Numbered from the stretch's first letter, positions 1 to 6,439 are shown. The stretch is 8,417 nt of DNA from Chloroflexota bacterium (GCA_021812265.1 JAKAOI010000071.1:1-8417); one strand, 5' to 3'. Notes: generated from the sequence alone by a model not told the origin. Numbers and translations: made by a program.

Positions 1-2
1 TG

Positions 3-470
3 TTCCGCAATTCCTTTGAACTTAATTTTATGATTTTGCAAAGTAAGCGGCAATTTTCACTCAATGAATTTAATGATTTTTTGCGCGTCAGTGATATCGT
101 TTTTACGCTTCGAAAACACATTCATATCGTAATCATGACCGATACATCATCAGAACACGCGCAAGTAGTCGCCAAGCGCATTGTAAAACGATTTGCCGTT
201 ACCGCAGTTACTATTTTAGATGGGCACAGACTCCCTAAAGTGCGGCCTACAGGCACAGTAAACGCCAGATTTATCCATCCCGGCGCATTAGTATACTCAA
301 ACACCGATTTGGTATTGCAAAGCTTGCGGTTCGGACTGTTTCGCGCGCAAACACGAGCGCGGCGCAATGAAGAGGCTCCTATTTATATATTGACTGAAGA
401 TGACATTAAAATGGCAATTTCTGGGAAGTTCCGCTCAGTTATTCATGATTTTGCTGAAAAAGTAGCATAA
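3..470 (+). CDS. Degenerate GGDEF-like protein, 5' end outside window (putative c-di-GMP receptor)
   Basis: The frame is open from base 3. The first in-frame ATG (30) has no ribosome binding site, so the gene probably starts upstream of the window. Numbering from that Met, the text reads like the second half of a GGDEF domain: R19-V-S-D22 matches the RxxD inhibitory site, and exactly five residues later R28-K-H-I-H32 stands where GGDEF should be. It is followed by a hydrophobic strand, a T/D turn and a helix like those after the GGDEF loop (residues 33-55). Near residues 100-113, GLFRAQTRARRN resembles the family's ALYxAKxxGRN. With the signature lost, cyclase activity is unlikely. With RxxD kept, c-di-GMP binding is possible, as in PelD-type receptors. 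The gene ends 17 bp before the glycosyltransferase, so the two are probably co-transcribed. The assignment is by motif spacing only and remains tentative. Confidence 0.5.
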   Translation, partial: FRNSFELNFMILQSKRQFSLNEFNDFLRVSDIVFTLRKHIHIVIMTDTSSEHAQVVAKRIVKRFAVTAVTILDGHRLPKVRPTGTVNARFIHPGALVYSNTDLVLQSLRFGLFRAQTRARRNEEAPIYILTEDDIKMAISGKFRSVIHDFAEKVA

Positions 471-475
471 TTTTT

Positions 476-481
476 GAGGAG
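476..481 (+). promoter_or_regulatory. Ribosome binding site of the glycosyltransferase
   Basis: GAGGAG lies six bases before the ATG at 488, a strong Shine-Dalgarno match that fixes this start. Confidence 0.8.
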
Positions 482-487
482 AATACA

Positions 488-2161
488 ATGATCAGTGACG
501 CATCTTTAGGTGAAATTACTATTCCCGTACAAAAAAAGAGATTTGAAATAATTCGACAAAAATTGCCATTATCTACCATTGTATTTATGATATTTACCCT
601 GTTAGGGGCCTCTTTACTGATATTATATTTTGTTATCCGCAATTTAGCGCTGTTTGCGCCTGGTTATAGCGCCACAGACAGAATTGCGTCTGTTATATTA
701 TTAGCCTCGGAAATTTATATTTCTTTTCAGGGAATCGGTTTTTACATACAAACCATACACTCCTTGCGCACCATAAATGTTTCCCGAATCACCCGGCTGG
801 CGCCCATGACAGATCCGCTGGTAGCCATATATATTGCCACATATAATGAGCCGGCGGATGTCATAAAAAACACTGTTACCGCGATTTCTTTGCTGCAATA
901 TCCCAATAAAATTATCTATATCAATTGCGATCATCAATCAGAAGAACAGGCGCAGAAAGTACGTGAAATCGCGGAAAACGCGCATGTCAATTTTATTCAT
1001 CGCAAGCCCAACACAGGATATAAAGCCGGTGGAATTAATGAATTTTTATTTCGCTTAGGTAAAGATCTCCCTGCAGCGCCATACCTTTGTGTTTTTGACG
1101 CAGACTCTATTCCACAGCCATCTTTTTTACATGAATTAATGCCATACTTTGAGGACGACATCCGCATTGCGTATGTGCAAGCGCCACAAAGTTACAGCAA
1201 CGCGGCAGAATCATATGTCGCCGCAGCATCAGCCGCACAACAGGAATCTTTTGGACATTACATTTCCGAAGGCAAACAGGCAAATGAAGCAATGTTCTAT
1301 TGCGGCACAAATGTTATATTTCGGTGTGCCGCACTGCGTGACATCGGCGGCTTGCTGATTGAAAGCATAACAGAAGATTTTAATACATCTATTGCGCTGC
1401 ACGCTCGCGGCTGGAAATCACAATATTGCAACACCGGCTATGTTTCCGGGCTTGGCCCGACAGATTTGCGGGCGTTTTGGACTCAGCAAGGCAGATGGGC
1501 TTTAGGTAACCTGGAATCTTTCCGCATGTCTGCCGGAAAATTATTTTTCCGGTTTGGGCTTACATTTGCGCAAAGATGGGAATATACTTTATCGGGCACA
1601 TATTTTCTTGTTGGCGTAAACACCATAATCGTTATGACCATGCCTGCGTTGTATCTATTGTTTGGGGTGCGCCCACTCATTCTTTCTCCATTGTTATATG
1701 CGGCAACCTACGTTCCTCATTTTATCTTTTCCAATTGGTTTTATTTCGCAACTCTTGGAAAACGCGGTTTATCCAAAAAAATATTATTTTTGTCACAATG
1801 CCTTACCACTATTACATTTCCTACGTATGCGGCAGCAGCGATAGCAGCATTTCTTGGGCAGAAAAAAGCGTTTGCGGTAACGCCAAAAGGAGCGGGATCT
1901 ACATTAAAATTTGCCGAAATAAAATCTCAGATCGGTATGATGATTTTCTTGGGAATCGCCAGTGTAACAGGTATTATCAAAATTTTTTACACTCTCAATT
2001 ATATAATCATCATTAATTTAGTGTGGTGTTTGTATCATATCTTGCTGCTTTCCACGGTTTTTTATTTTCAAAGAAGTCACATAAACCAAACCGATTTACA
2101 AAGTGTGTATACCACTCGCTATCAGCCGGAAAACCAACAAACAAGACGATTAGCCGCCTGA
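488..2161 (+). CDS. Cellulose-synthase-like family 2 glycosyltransferase, membrane-embedded, no PilZ domain
   Basis: This 557-residue processive beta-glycosyltransferase resembles BcsA. It would polymerise a UDP-sugar at the inner face of the membrane and extrude the chain. Two membrane helices (about 29-52 and 65-87) precede a cytoplasmic GT-A domain (about 107-345). That domain has IATYNEP (116-122), the first Asp in NCDHQS (D148), KAGGIN (179-184), the DAD metal motif (204-206), the TED catalytic-base motif (295-297) and QxxRW (Q333, R336, W337). About five further helices follow (366-391, 394-420, 430-456, 481-499, 503-528). VTPKG (464-468) matches a conserved segment after the BcsA channel. 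BcsA normally continues into a PilZ domain, but here the protein stops about 30 residues after the last helix. The polymer cannot be named from sequence. No BcsB, BcsZ or BcsC is in the window. The GGDEF-like gene lies directly upstream. Confidence 0.88.
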   Translation: MISDASLGEITIPVQKKRFEIIRQKLPLSTIVFMIFTLLGASLLILYFVIRNLALFAPGYSATDRIASVILLASEIYISFQGIGFYIQTIHSLRTINVSRITRLAPMTDPLVAIYIATYNEPADVIKNTVTAISLLQYPNKIIYINCDHQSEEQAQKVREIAENAHVNFIHRKPNTGYKAGGINEFLFRLGKDLPAAPYLCVFDADSIPQPSFLHELMPYFEDDIRIAYVQAPQSYSNAAESYVAAASAAQQESFGHYISEGKQANEAMFYCGTNVIFRCAALRDIGGLLIESITEDFNTSIALHARGWKSQYCNTGYVSGLGPTDLRAFWTQQGRWALGNLESFRMSAGKLFFRFGLTFAQRWEYTLSGTYFLVGVNTIIVMTMPALYLLFGVRPLILSPLLYAATYVPHFIFSNWFYFATLGKRGLSKKILFLSQCLTTITFPTYAAAAIAAFLGQKKAFAVTPKGAGSTLKFAEIKSQIGMMIFLGIASVTGIIKIFYTLNYIIIINLVWCLYHILLLSTVFYFQRSHINQTDLQSVYTTRYQPENQQTRRLAA

Positions 2162-2173
2162 TATTCCGGGCGC

Positions 2174-2200
2174 AGTTGGTTTACCTGCCGGCAATCAACT
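2174..2200 (+). other. Weak hairpin between glycosyltransferase and nfo
   Basis: AGTTGGTT (2174-2181) can pair with AATCAACT (2193-2200), eight pairs with one G-U, around an 11-base loop. Only two T follow, so it is not a convincing intrinsic terminator. It could partly separate nfo from the upstream genes. Confidence 0.25.
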
Positions 2201-2255
2201 TTGTGGAATATGATATATGATGTCAAATGAATACTTTAATAAAAGTGAGTATACC

Positions 2256-3152
2256 ATGCCGCAACTACTGGGCCGGCACATGCCCCTTGAAGAAAATGCC
2301 GCCACTGCTCTAAAACTTGCCCACACCATGGGATGCAACGCCGCACAGATCTTTATCAGCAGCCCTCGTATTTGGACCCCGCCAAACTCTCCTCAGCGTA
2401 TTAGTGAACTACAGTCCGCTGTGGCAAATAGCGGATTGCGGCAAATTATAGTTCACGCAGCGTATCTCATTAATTTAGCTTCAGCAAAAGATGACACACG
2501 AGAAAAATCACGGCAATTACTGAAGTGGACTATGGAAACCAGCGCTGCAATTGGTGTTTCCGACGTTGTATTTCATACGGGCAGTCATGGTGGCAGCGGC
2601 ATTGAAATAGGGAAAGAAAGAATTATTGAGGGTGTTTCCTTTGCTTTAGAACATCTCAGCAAACCGATTAGAATACTTTTTGAAAATGACGCCGGCGCAG
2701 GATTTGGTATTGGCGCAGACTTTGCCGCTATGAAAGAAATGACTGATATTTTAAGTCAGCGTTTCCCCGGACGCATTGGTGTCTGCTTAGACACTGCTCA
2801 TTTGTGGGGCGCCGGCAGTGATATCGGAACGGCAGCGGCGGCAAAACAAACAGCAGATTTTTTGGATACGATGATGGGATTGGAGCGCGTCTTTGTGCTC
2901 CACTTCAATGATTCCCGCGTACCTTGCGGCAGTCATCGTGATGTGCACGCCAAACTTGGCGAAGGAACTATCGGATTGGAAGGTTTGCGCGCTTTTGTTC
3001 AAGATTCCCGCCTCAGCAAGGCTGTAATTTTGTTGGAAACGCCAATTTCTCAAAATGACGGCGCAAACGATTGGGCAGATGAAACAAAACGTATTGCGTT
3101 TGCGCGCGCGCTGGCTTTCACCCAAGATCCGATCTCCCCGGAACAAACATAA
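2256..3152 (+). CDS. nfo: Endonuclease IV (AP endonuclease, deoxyribonuclease IV)
   Basis: This is a cytoplasmic TIM-barrel enzyme with a trinuclear zinc site. It cuts DNA 5' to abasic sites in base excision repair. Counting from the ATG at 2256, all nine family metal ligands are visible: H67, H107, E143, D179, H182, H216, D229, H231 and E261. Six of these have the same numbers as in E. coli Nfo, which supports this start and a 298-residue product. An earlier ATG pair (2217/2220, after GTGGA) would add 12-13 residues and cannot be excluded. The chosen start has only a weak AGTGAG (2244-2249). Hallmark segments are FHTGSHGG, ENDAGAGFGIG, CLDTAHLWGAG and the FNDS...GSHRDVHAKLGEG region. The usual N-terminal GAHVS is replaced by GRHMP. 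It lies 94 bp after the glycosyltransferase on the same strand and its stop is 14 bp from the convergent aroF stop. Confidence 0.93.
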   Translation: MPQLLGRHMPLEENAATALKLAHTMGCNAAQIFISSPRIWTPPNSPQRISELQSAVANSGLRQIIVHAAYLINLASAKDDTREKSRQLLKWTMETSAAIGVSDVVFHTGSHGGSGIEIGKERIIEGVSFALEHLSKPIRILFENDAGAGFGIGADFAAMKEMTDILSQRFPGRIGVCLDTAHLWGAGSDIGTAAAAKQTADFLDTMMGLERVFVLHFNDSRVPCGSHRDVHAKLGEGTIGLEGLRAFVQDSRLSKAVILLETPISQNDGANDWADETKRIAFARALAFTQDPISPEQT

Positions 3153-3166
3153 TATATCCCAAGCAG

Positions 3167-4261
3167 CTATTCCGGAAACACATATGATAATGGCTCCTGA
3201 GCAATCGGCAGCGTGGCGGCGTCGCTGATTTCATCTTCCGTTGGCCGGCCCAGCGCTATATGCATAGCGTGTATTTTCTGCACAATATCGCGTAACGTTT
3301 CCGGCGATATTGTTTGGTCGGCGTCGCTCATAGCTTCATCCGGCCGGGGATGCATTTCCAATATCAGCCCATCGGCGCCGGCGGCAGCCGACGCTAAAGC
3401 CATAGGCGCAACAAATGAGCGTTTGCCTGTTCCGTGACTGGGATCTGCAACAATCGGCAAATGTGTTAAGGAATGCAGCGCCGGAATAGCTGTAACATCA
3501 AATATATTGCGGGTATGATTATCAAATCCGCGCAAGCCGCGTTCGCATAACACCACATTGGGGTTGCCGGCGGCAAGAATATATTCCGCCGCGGAAAGCC
3601 ATTCATCAAGGGTAGATGATGGGCCGCGTTTTAATAATATTGGCTTGCCGGAATGTCCGGCGGCGATAAGGAGTGAATAATTTTGCATATTGCGCGCGCC
3701 AATTTGGAGCATATCCGCAAATGCGGCAACGGCGTCTACCATTCCGGGTTCCATCACTTCGGTAACCACAGGAAGACCGGTAATTTCGCGCGCGCGCGCC
3801 AGCATCCGCAATCCCTGCGGGCCAAGACCCTGAAATGTATATGGCGAGGTGCGCGGCTTAAACGCGCCGCCGCGCAGCATAACCGCGCCTGATGTCTTTG
3901 CAGCCTTTGCAGCTTCAATAATTTGCTCTTCATTTTCAACGGAACACGGGCCGGCTATAACCGGCGGCATACCCCGAGAGCCAAAAACCACATTGCCAAC
4001 CTTTACCCGTGTGCCGGCGGGATTTGCCGCAATATGCGCAAGTTTATAGGCGGTTTTTATCGGTATAATATGATTTACCGCCGGCAAATGGGCAATACGG
4101 TTTTTAGCCAATTCTGAAATAGCCGCGGCGTCTACACCAATAACATCTCCCGCTCCGATAGGCAACGCGCCAAGCGGTCCCCGCGCGCCTTCTGCGGCCA
4201 GCGCGTGCCTCAATTCAGCTCTTTCGGCGGCCGTAGCGTTTGTATGCAGAAATATCAGCAT
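3167..4261 (-). CDS. aroF: 3-deoxy-7-phosphoheptulonate (DAHP) synthase, type I-beta-like, with N-terminal regulatory domain
   Basis: This enzyme condenses phosphoenolpyruvate and erythrose 4-phosphate to DAHP, the entry step of the shikimate pathway. The 364-residue protein has an N-terminal domain (about 1-70) in the place of the ferredoxin-like regulatory domain of Thermotoga-type enzymes, then a KDO8P-synthase-like barrel. Motifs include AGPCSVE (103-109), GGAFKPRTSPY (131-141), TEVMEP (167-172), IGARNMQNY (187-195), LLKRG (209-213), CERG (239-242) and VADPSHGTGKR (271-281). The metal ligands are C106, H276, E302 and D313. They keep the mutual spacing I recall for the Thermotoga enzyme. 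The frame stays open to 4597, but that extension crosses a terminator and a promoter. The ATG at 4261 has AGAGGAGA in front and yields the family's usual N-terminus. Expression is probably set by the attenuator upstream. The symbol follows family usage. Confidence 0.93.
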   Translation of the reverse strand: MLIFLHTNATAAERAELRHALAAEGARGPLGALPIGAGDVIGVDAAAISELAKNRIAHLPAVNHIIPIKTAYKLAHIAANPAGTRVKVGNVVFGSRGMPPVIAGPCSVENEEQIIEAAKAAKTSGAVMLRGGAFKPRTSPYTFQGLGPQGLRMLARAREITGLPVVTEVMEPGMVDAVAAFADMLQIGARNMQNYSLLIAAGHSGKPILLKRGPSSTLDEWLSAAEYILAAGNPNVVLCERGLRGFDNHTRNIFDVTAIPALHSLTHLPIVADPSHGTGKRSFVAPMALASAAAGADGLILEMHPRPDEAMSDADQTISPETLRDIVQKIHAMHIALGRPTEDEISDAATLPIAQEPLSYVFPE

Positions 4262-4270
4262 AATCAGCGT

Positions 4271-4278
4271 TCTCCTCT
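4271..4278 (-). promoter_or_regulatory. Ribosome binding site of aroF
   Basis: The minus strand reads AGAGGAGA, nine bases before the ATG at 4261. It lies beyond the attenuator's T tract, so it is transcribed only on read-through. Confidence 0.85.
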
Positions 4279-4306
4279 TATTAAGTATATAAAAAATTTC
4301 CCCAAT

Positions 4307-4339
4307 AAAAAAACGCAGAGGCGAATTGCCTTCTGCGTT
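4307..4339 (-). terminator. Intrinsic terminator in the aroF leader (attenuator)
   Basis: On the minus strand, AACGCAGA (4339-4332) plus GGC (4330-4328) pairs with GCC-TCTGCGTT (4322-4312). This gives eleven base pairs with one bulged A (4331) and a five-base loop, running directly into seven T (4313-4307). It lies between the promoter and the aroF start, about 45 bases before the ATG, so it acts as an attenuator and not as an end-of-gene terminator. Confidence 0.88.
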
Positions 4340-4402
4340 GTCTCTGATGGGCGGTGGCGGTTTTTCTGTCACGCAAAACCAGCGCTCATAAGAGACGAGC
4401 GC
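4331..4402 (-). promoter_or_regulatory. Alternative RNA pairings of the aroF attenuator (pause hairpin and candidate antiterminators)
   Basis: Three competing pairings can be read on the minus-strand RNA. (a) GCGCTC (4402-4397) with GAGCGC (4387-4382), a six-pair pause-type hairpin that starts at the Trp codon of the leader peptide. (b) GTCTCTTATG (4396-4387) with CATCAGAGAC (4349-4340), nine of ten paired. (c) TTTTGCGT (4378-4371) with ACGCAGAA (4338-4331), eight pairs with one G-U, which takes up most of the terminator's 5' arm. A small hairpin, GGTTTT (4380-4375) with AAAACC (4364-4359), would compete with (c). A ribosome stalled at the aromatic codons would cover the first arm of (a) and free the sequence for (b) or (c). 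The pairings are read from sequence; the mechanism is inferred. Confidence 0.6.
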
Positions 4403-4449
4403 CAAAAATAAAAATACCCATTCAATTGTGCGAAAATGGATTGTTGCAT
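4369..4449 (-). CDS. Aromatic leader peptide of the aroF attenuator (26 residues)
   Basis: This short reading frame on the minus strand starts at the ATG at 4449 and ends with TGA at 4371-4369. The peptide begins MQQSIFAQLNG, then has Tyr-Phe-Tyr-Phe-Trp at codons 12-16 (4416-4402), and closes with RSSLMSAGFA. Five consecutive aromatic residues covering all three aromatic amino acids, between a consensus promoter and a terminator ahead of the first shikimate-pathway gene, are the mark of a ribosome-mediated attenuator. Two further Phe codons lie at 6 and 25. The ribosome binding site is weak (an A/G-rich AAAGAA about seven bases before the ATG). As in trpL or pheL, the peptide itself needs no function: what matters is whether the ribosome pauses when charged Tyr-, Phe- or Trp-tRNA is scarce. 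Confidence 0.85.
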   Translation of the reverse strand: MQQSIFAQLNGYFYFWRSSLMSAGFA

Positions 4450-4481
4450 GACAGTTCTTTCTTTTTAAACCTATTGCAACT

Positions 4482-4510
4482 ATTATACAGACTTTTATTG
4501 CAATTGTCAA
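4482..4510 (-). promoter_or_regulatory. Consensus sigma-70 promoter for the aroF leader and gene
   Basis: The minus strand has TTGACA (4510-4505), a 17-base spacer and TATAAT (4487-4482), all perfect matches to consensus. Transcription should begin near 4475, about 26 bases before the leader-peptide ATG. Such a strong promoter makes sense if control is applied later by attenuation. A palindromic ATTGCAAT (4504-4497) sits in the spacer, and TTGCAATA recurs at 4479-4472 over the start site, so a DNA-binding regulator cannot be excluded. Confidence 0.88.
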
Positions 4511-4683
4511 GTAGTTTTTTCGCGCAAAAACCATATAACCCCAAAAATCATGTTCTGTAAGACATTCAGGCCTTGATAGATGTTTCCATTGACGCAAGAT
4601 ATCAGAAATGAATATGCCTCAGGCGAGATCTGCATGTGACCAGATCCCGCTTGATCTATTGCAATGAACCAATGTTTGCGCAA
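4511..4683. other. Gene-free stretch between aroF promoter and minus-strand oleate hydratase
   Basis: With the leader described above, it completes the 422-bp gap between aroF and the hydratase. No convincing protein gene is visible here. The only structure seen is the hairpin at 4623-4650. Confidence 0.6.
4623..4650 (-). terminator. Hairpin downstream of the minus-strand oleate hydratase, no T tract
   Basis: On the minus strand GCGGGATCTG (4650-4641) pairs with CAGATCTCGC (4632-4623): ten pairs around an eight-base loop. One pair is G-U only in minus-strand RNA; the plus-strand version would have an A-C mismatch, so the structure favours minus-strand transcripts. It begins 34 bases after the hydratase stop. 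No T run follows, so it may be a 3'-end-stabilising hairpin or part of a factor-dependent terminator. Confidence 0.45.
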
Positions 4684-6285
4684 TCAGCTATTCGATGTCT
4701 TCAATGCGTTTACAAGCACTTTGATATCGTGTTTACCCTGATACATCGGGATAGGCGCGCGATCCAATCCCATCAAAGAGTAAACGGCTGCTTGCGCGGT
4801 TCTAACCGAGTATTCCACCGTAAAAACTACATCATCCGGCGTTTCCGCATACTGGCCGACAAAACCGAGATTGACTGAGCCTTGCGGGACTACTGCCGGG
4901 CGATCTCCGAGGGCGCGAGGCATGAATTGGCTGGTAATGTATGGCATCATACAGGGAATGCAAGTGGTTTGTTCGATGATAGCCGGTATCTTATCGCCAA
5001 AATGGAAGTGATTCAGCGCTTCTGTCAGAATTTCTTCGCCAGTGCATTCGGACATTTTCTTATGAACATAGTTCCCCTCTTTATCGGGAAATAGCCCATA
5101 CCCCCACCAAAGGAAGACTTCTTTGGGCTGGCCGTCAATTTTAGGGTTGTAATAGAAGTTGACGGTCAACAACCAATTCGATTCCTTGAATGTCACTAAT
5201 GCGCCACGGCCAAGTTTACTGTGTGTAAACTCCTCGATAAGCCGGGGAAAATCGGGATATGTAGTGGTCAATGTAAATGATTCCCACTTGCTCTTATGAA
5301 TATCACCAGAAAACACCTTGGGATTGCCAAACACAGGGCGATCTTTTGCCACATTGCTCCAGAGTGTCCAGGAACCGCCGGGATCTCCCTGATTCAAAAC
5401 AGGCGCAGTATGCATCGATCCAAAATTTGACGCAGCTGTCATCGAGCCATTTGTCATAATGACAATGTCGTTTTCGCTGAGCGCTATTGCGTCATTCTGG
5501 CCATTGCGCAGAAGCTCAATATGGCGGACTGTATGAGTATCGCCAGAAGATTCGATATCCAGATTGAGAACCCGTGTATTAGCCTCAAATTGTACATTGC
5601 GCGCGCGCAGCCATGTAACGATTGGCCGCACCATTGAATCGTATTGGGTATAGCGCGTGGTATAGATGCCCGACATGGTATTGATAGTAGGGAAGAGATG
5701 AATGAATCTCAGCAGGTACCGCTTCATTTCAATGGCGCTATGCCACGGCTCAAAGGCAAACATTGTGCACCACATAAACCAAAAGTTGCTCTTGAAGAAA
5801 TGAGAGTCAAAGACATCCTCAATTTTCTTCCTGCCAAGTGATTTTTCCGGAGTTGCCATGAGATGCGCCAGCGCTAATTTATCATTCAGTGAAAGACCCA
5901 TCAATGAAGAATCAACAATATTGCCATCTTTATCGACAAGGCGGGAATGCGAATACCAGTTTGCCTCACGATAGAAATCAAACAGATCGTCTTTGGCCGT
6001 TTTTTGCGGATTATCCAGCGAAGGAATTTCGGACAAGAGATCATAAGTGCAGGCAAAATGCTCCTCAAACATACGCCCGCCTCGCATATAGTAGCCGGAT
6101 GATGCGTCTCCCGCAGCGTCCAAGCTTCCACCCCACATTGTATTTTCATCAAAAATCGTAATATTTTCGCCCGGAACGTGGGCGTCGCGAATGAGGAATA
6201 CTGCGCCAGCCAGAGACGCAATGCCTCCGCCAATAAGATAAGCGTGTGTGTTTGCGCTGCTGCGCGTTGATGCAATCGATGACAT
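4684..6285 (-). CDS. ohyA: Oleate hydratase (MCRA family), variant with Met at the catalytic Glu position
   Basis: This 533-residue FAD-binding fatty-acid hydratase would add water to the cis-9 double bond of unsaturated fatty acids to give 10-hydroxy acids. The start is fixed by GGAGG (6297-6293), seven bases upstream. The N-terminal dinucleotide fold shows LIGGGIASLAGA (17-28). The family's RGGREM is RGGRMF here (68-73), so Met72 replaces the Glu that protonates the double bond in well-studied members. Retained are Y190 (in EMKRYLLRF, matching Tyr201 of the Staphylococcus enzyme), TVN (374-376, carboxylate binding), KSNFW (165-169), YTQYDS and CMMPY...FMPR. As I recall, Rhodococcus erythropolis has an active member with Met at this position, so the enzyme need not be dead. 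It ends about 50 residues before its neighbour, without the C-terminal tail. It is divergent from the second copy and probably co-regulated with it. Confidence 0.9.
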   Translation of the reverse strand: MSSIASTRSSANTHAYLIGGGIASLAGAVFLIRDAHVPGENITIFDENTMWGGSLDAAGDASSGYYMRGGRMFEEHFACTYDLLSEIPSLDNPQKTAKDDLFDFYREANWYSHSRLVDKDGNIVDSSLMGLSLNDKLALAHLMATPEKSLGRKKIEDVFDSHFFKSNFWFMWCTMFAFEPWHSAIEMKRYLLRFIHLFPTINTMSGIYTTRYTQYDSMVRPIVTWLRARNVQFEANTRVLNLDIESSGDTHTVRHIELLRNGQNDAIALSENDIVIMTNGSMTAASNFGSMHTAPVLNQGDPGGSWTLWSNVAKDRPVFGNPKVFSGDIHKSKWESFTLTTTYPDFPRLIEEFTHSKLGRGALVTFKESNWLLTVNFYYNPKIDGQPKEVFLWWGYGLFPDKEGNYVHKKMSECTGEEILTEALNHFHFGDKIPAIIEQTTCIPCMMPYITSQFMPRALGDRPAVVPQGSVNLGFVGQYAETPDDVVFTVEYSVRTAQAAVYSLMGLDRAPIPMYQGKHDIKVLVNALKTSNS

Positions 6286-6343
6286 AAGAAAACCTCCAAA
6301 AAATCTTTATCTAATTTATAGCTACCTGCGCTGTAAAAACAGA

Positions 6344-6366
6344 ATTGGTGTTTTAAAAACACCAAT
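6344..6366. repeat. 23-bp near-perfect palindrome in the minus-strand hydratase leader
   Basis: ATTGGTGTTTT (6344-6354) is the exact reverse complement of AAAACACCAAT (6356-6366), with one A between. As DNA it could be an operator. As minus-strand RNA it could form an AT-rich hairpin followed, after four bases, by five T. CACCAAT recurs at 6367-6373. It lies about 60 bases before the gene start. Confidence 0.55.
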
Positions 6367-6439
6367 CACCAATGGCAGAATGTTGATATTACTATTTGGA
6401 TCGAACAACGCTGCAAAACAAATTAGGATATTTTTCATT

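Noticed and set aside
1576..2016. 146-codon frame inside the glycosyltransferase gene
   Set aside because: It is in another frame of a gene with complete catalytic motifs and membrane helices, has no ribosome binding site and shows no recognisable domain.
3150..3169. Possible shared terminator between the convergent nfo and aroF genes
   Set aside because: Only 14 bp separate the stop codons, and no stem longer than a few bases or T run was seen.
3786..3799. Alternating CG run that could suggest Z-DNA or a repeat
   Set aside because: It encodes the Ala-Arg-Ala-Arg-Glu segment of aroF in frame and is in line with the local GC-rich codon use.
4262..4597. A 112-residue N-terminal extension of the aroF frame up to 4597
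   Set aside because: It runs through a consensus promoter and an intrinsic terminator and has no family-like sequence. The ATG at 4261 has a strong ribosome binding site and gives the expected N-terminus. The true coding content here is the short leader in another frame.
5901..6365. 154-codon minus-strand frame overlapping the start of the hydratase
   Set aside because: It is a shadow frame of the oleate hydratase, whose own frame shows the FAD and RGGR motifs and a GGAGG site.
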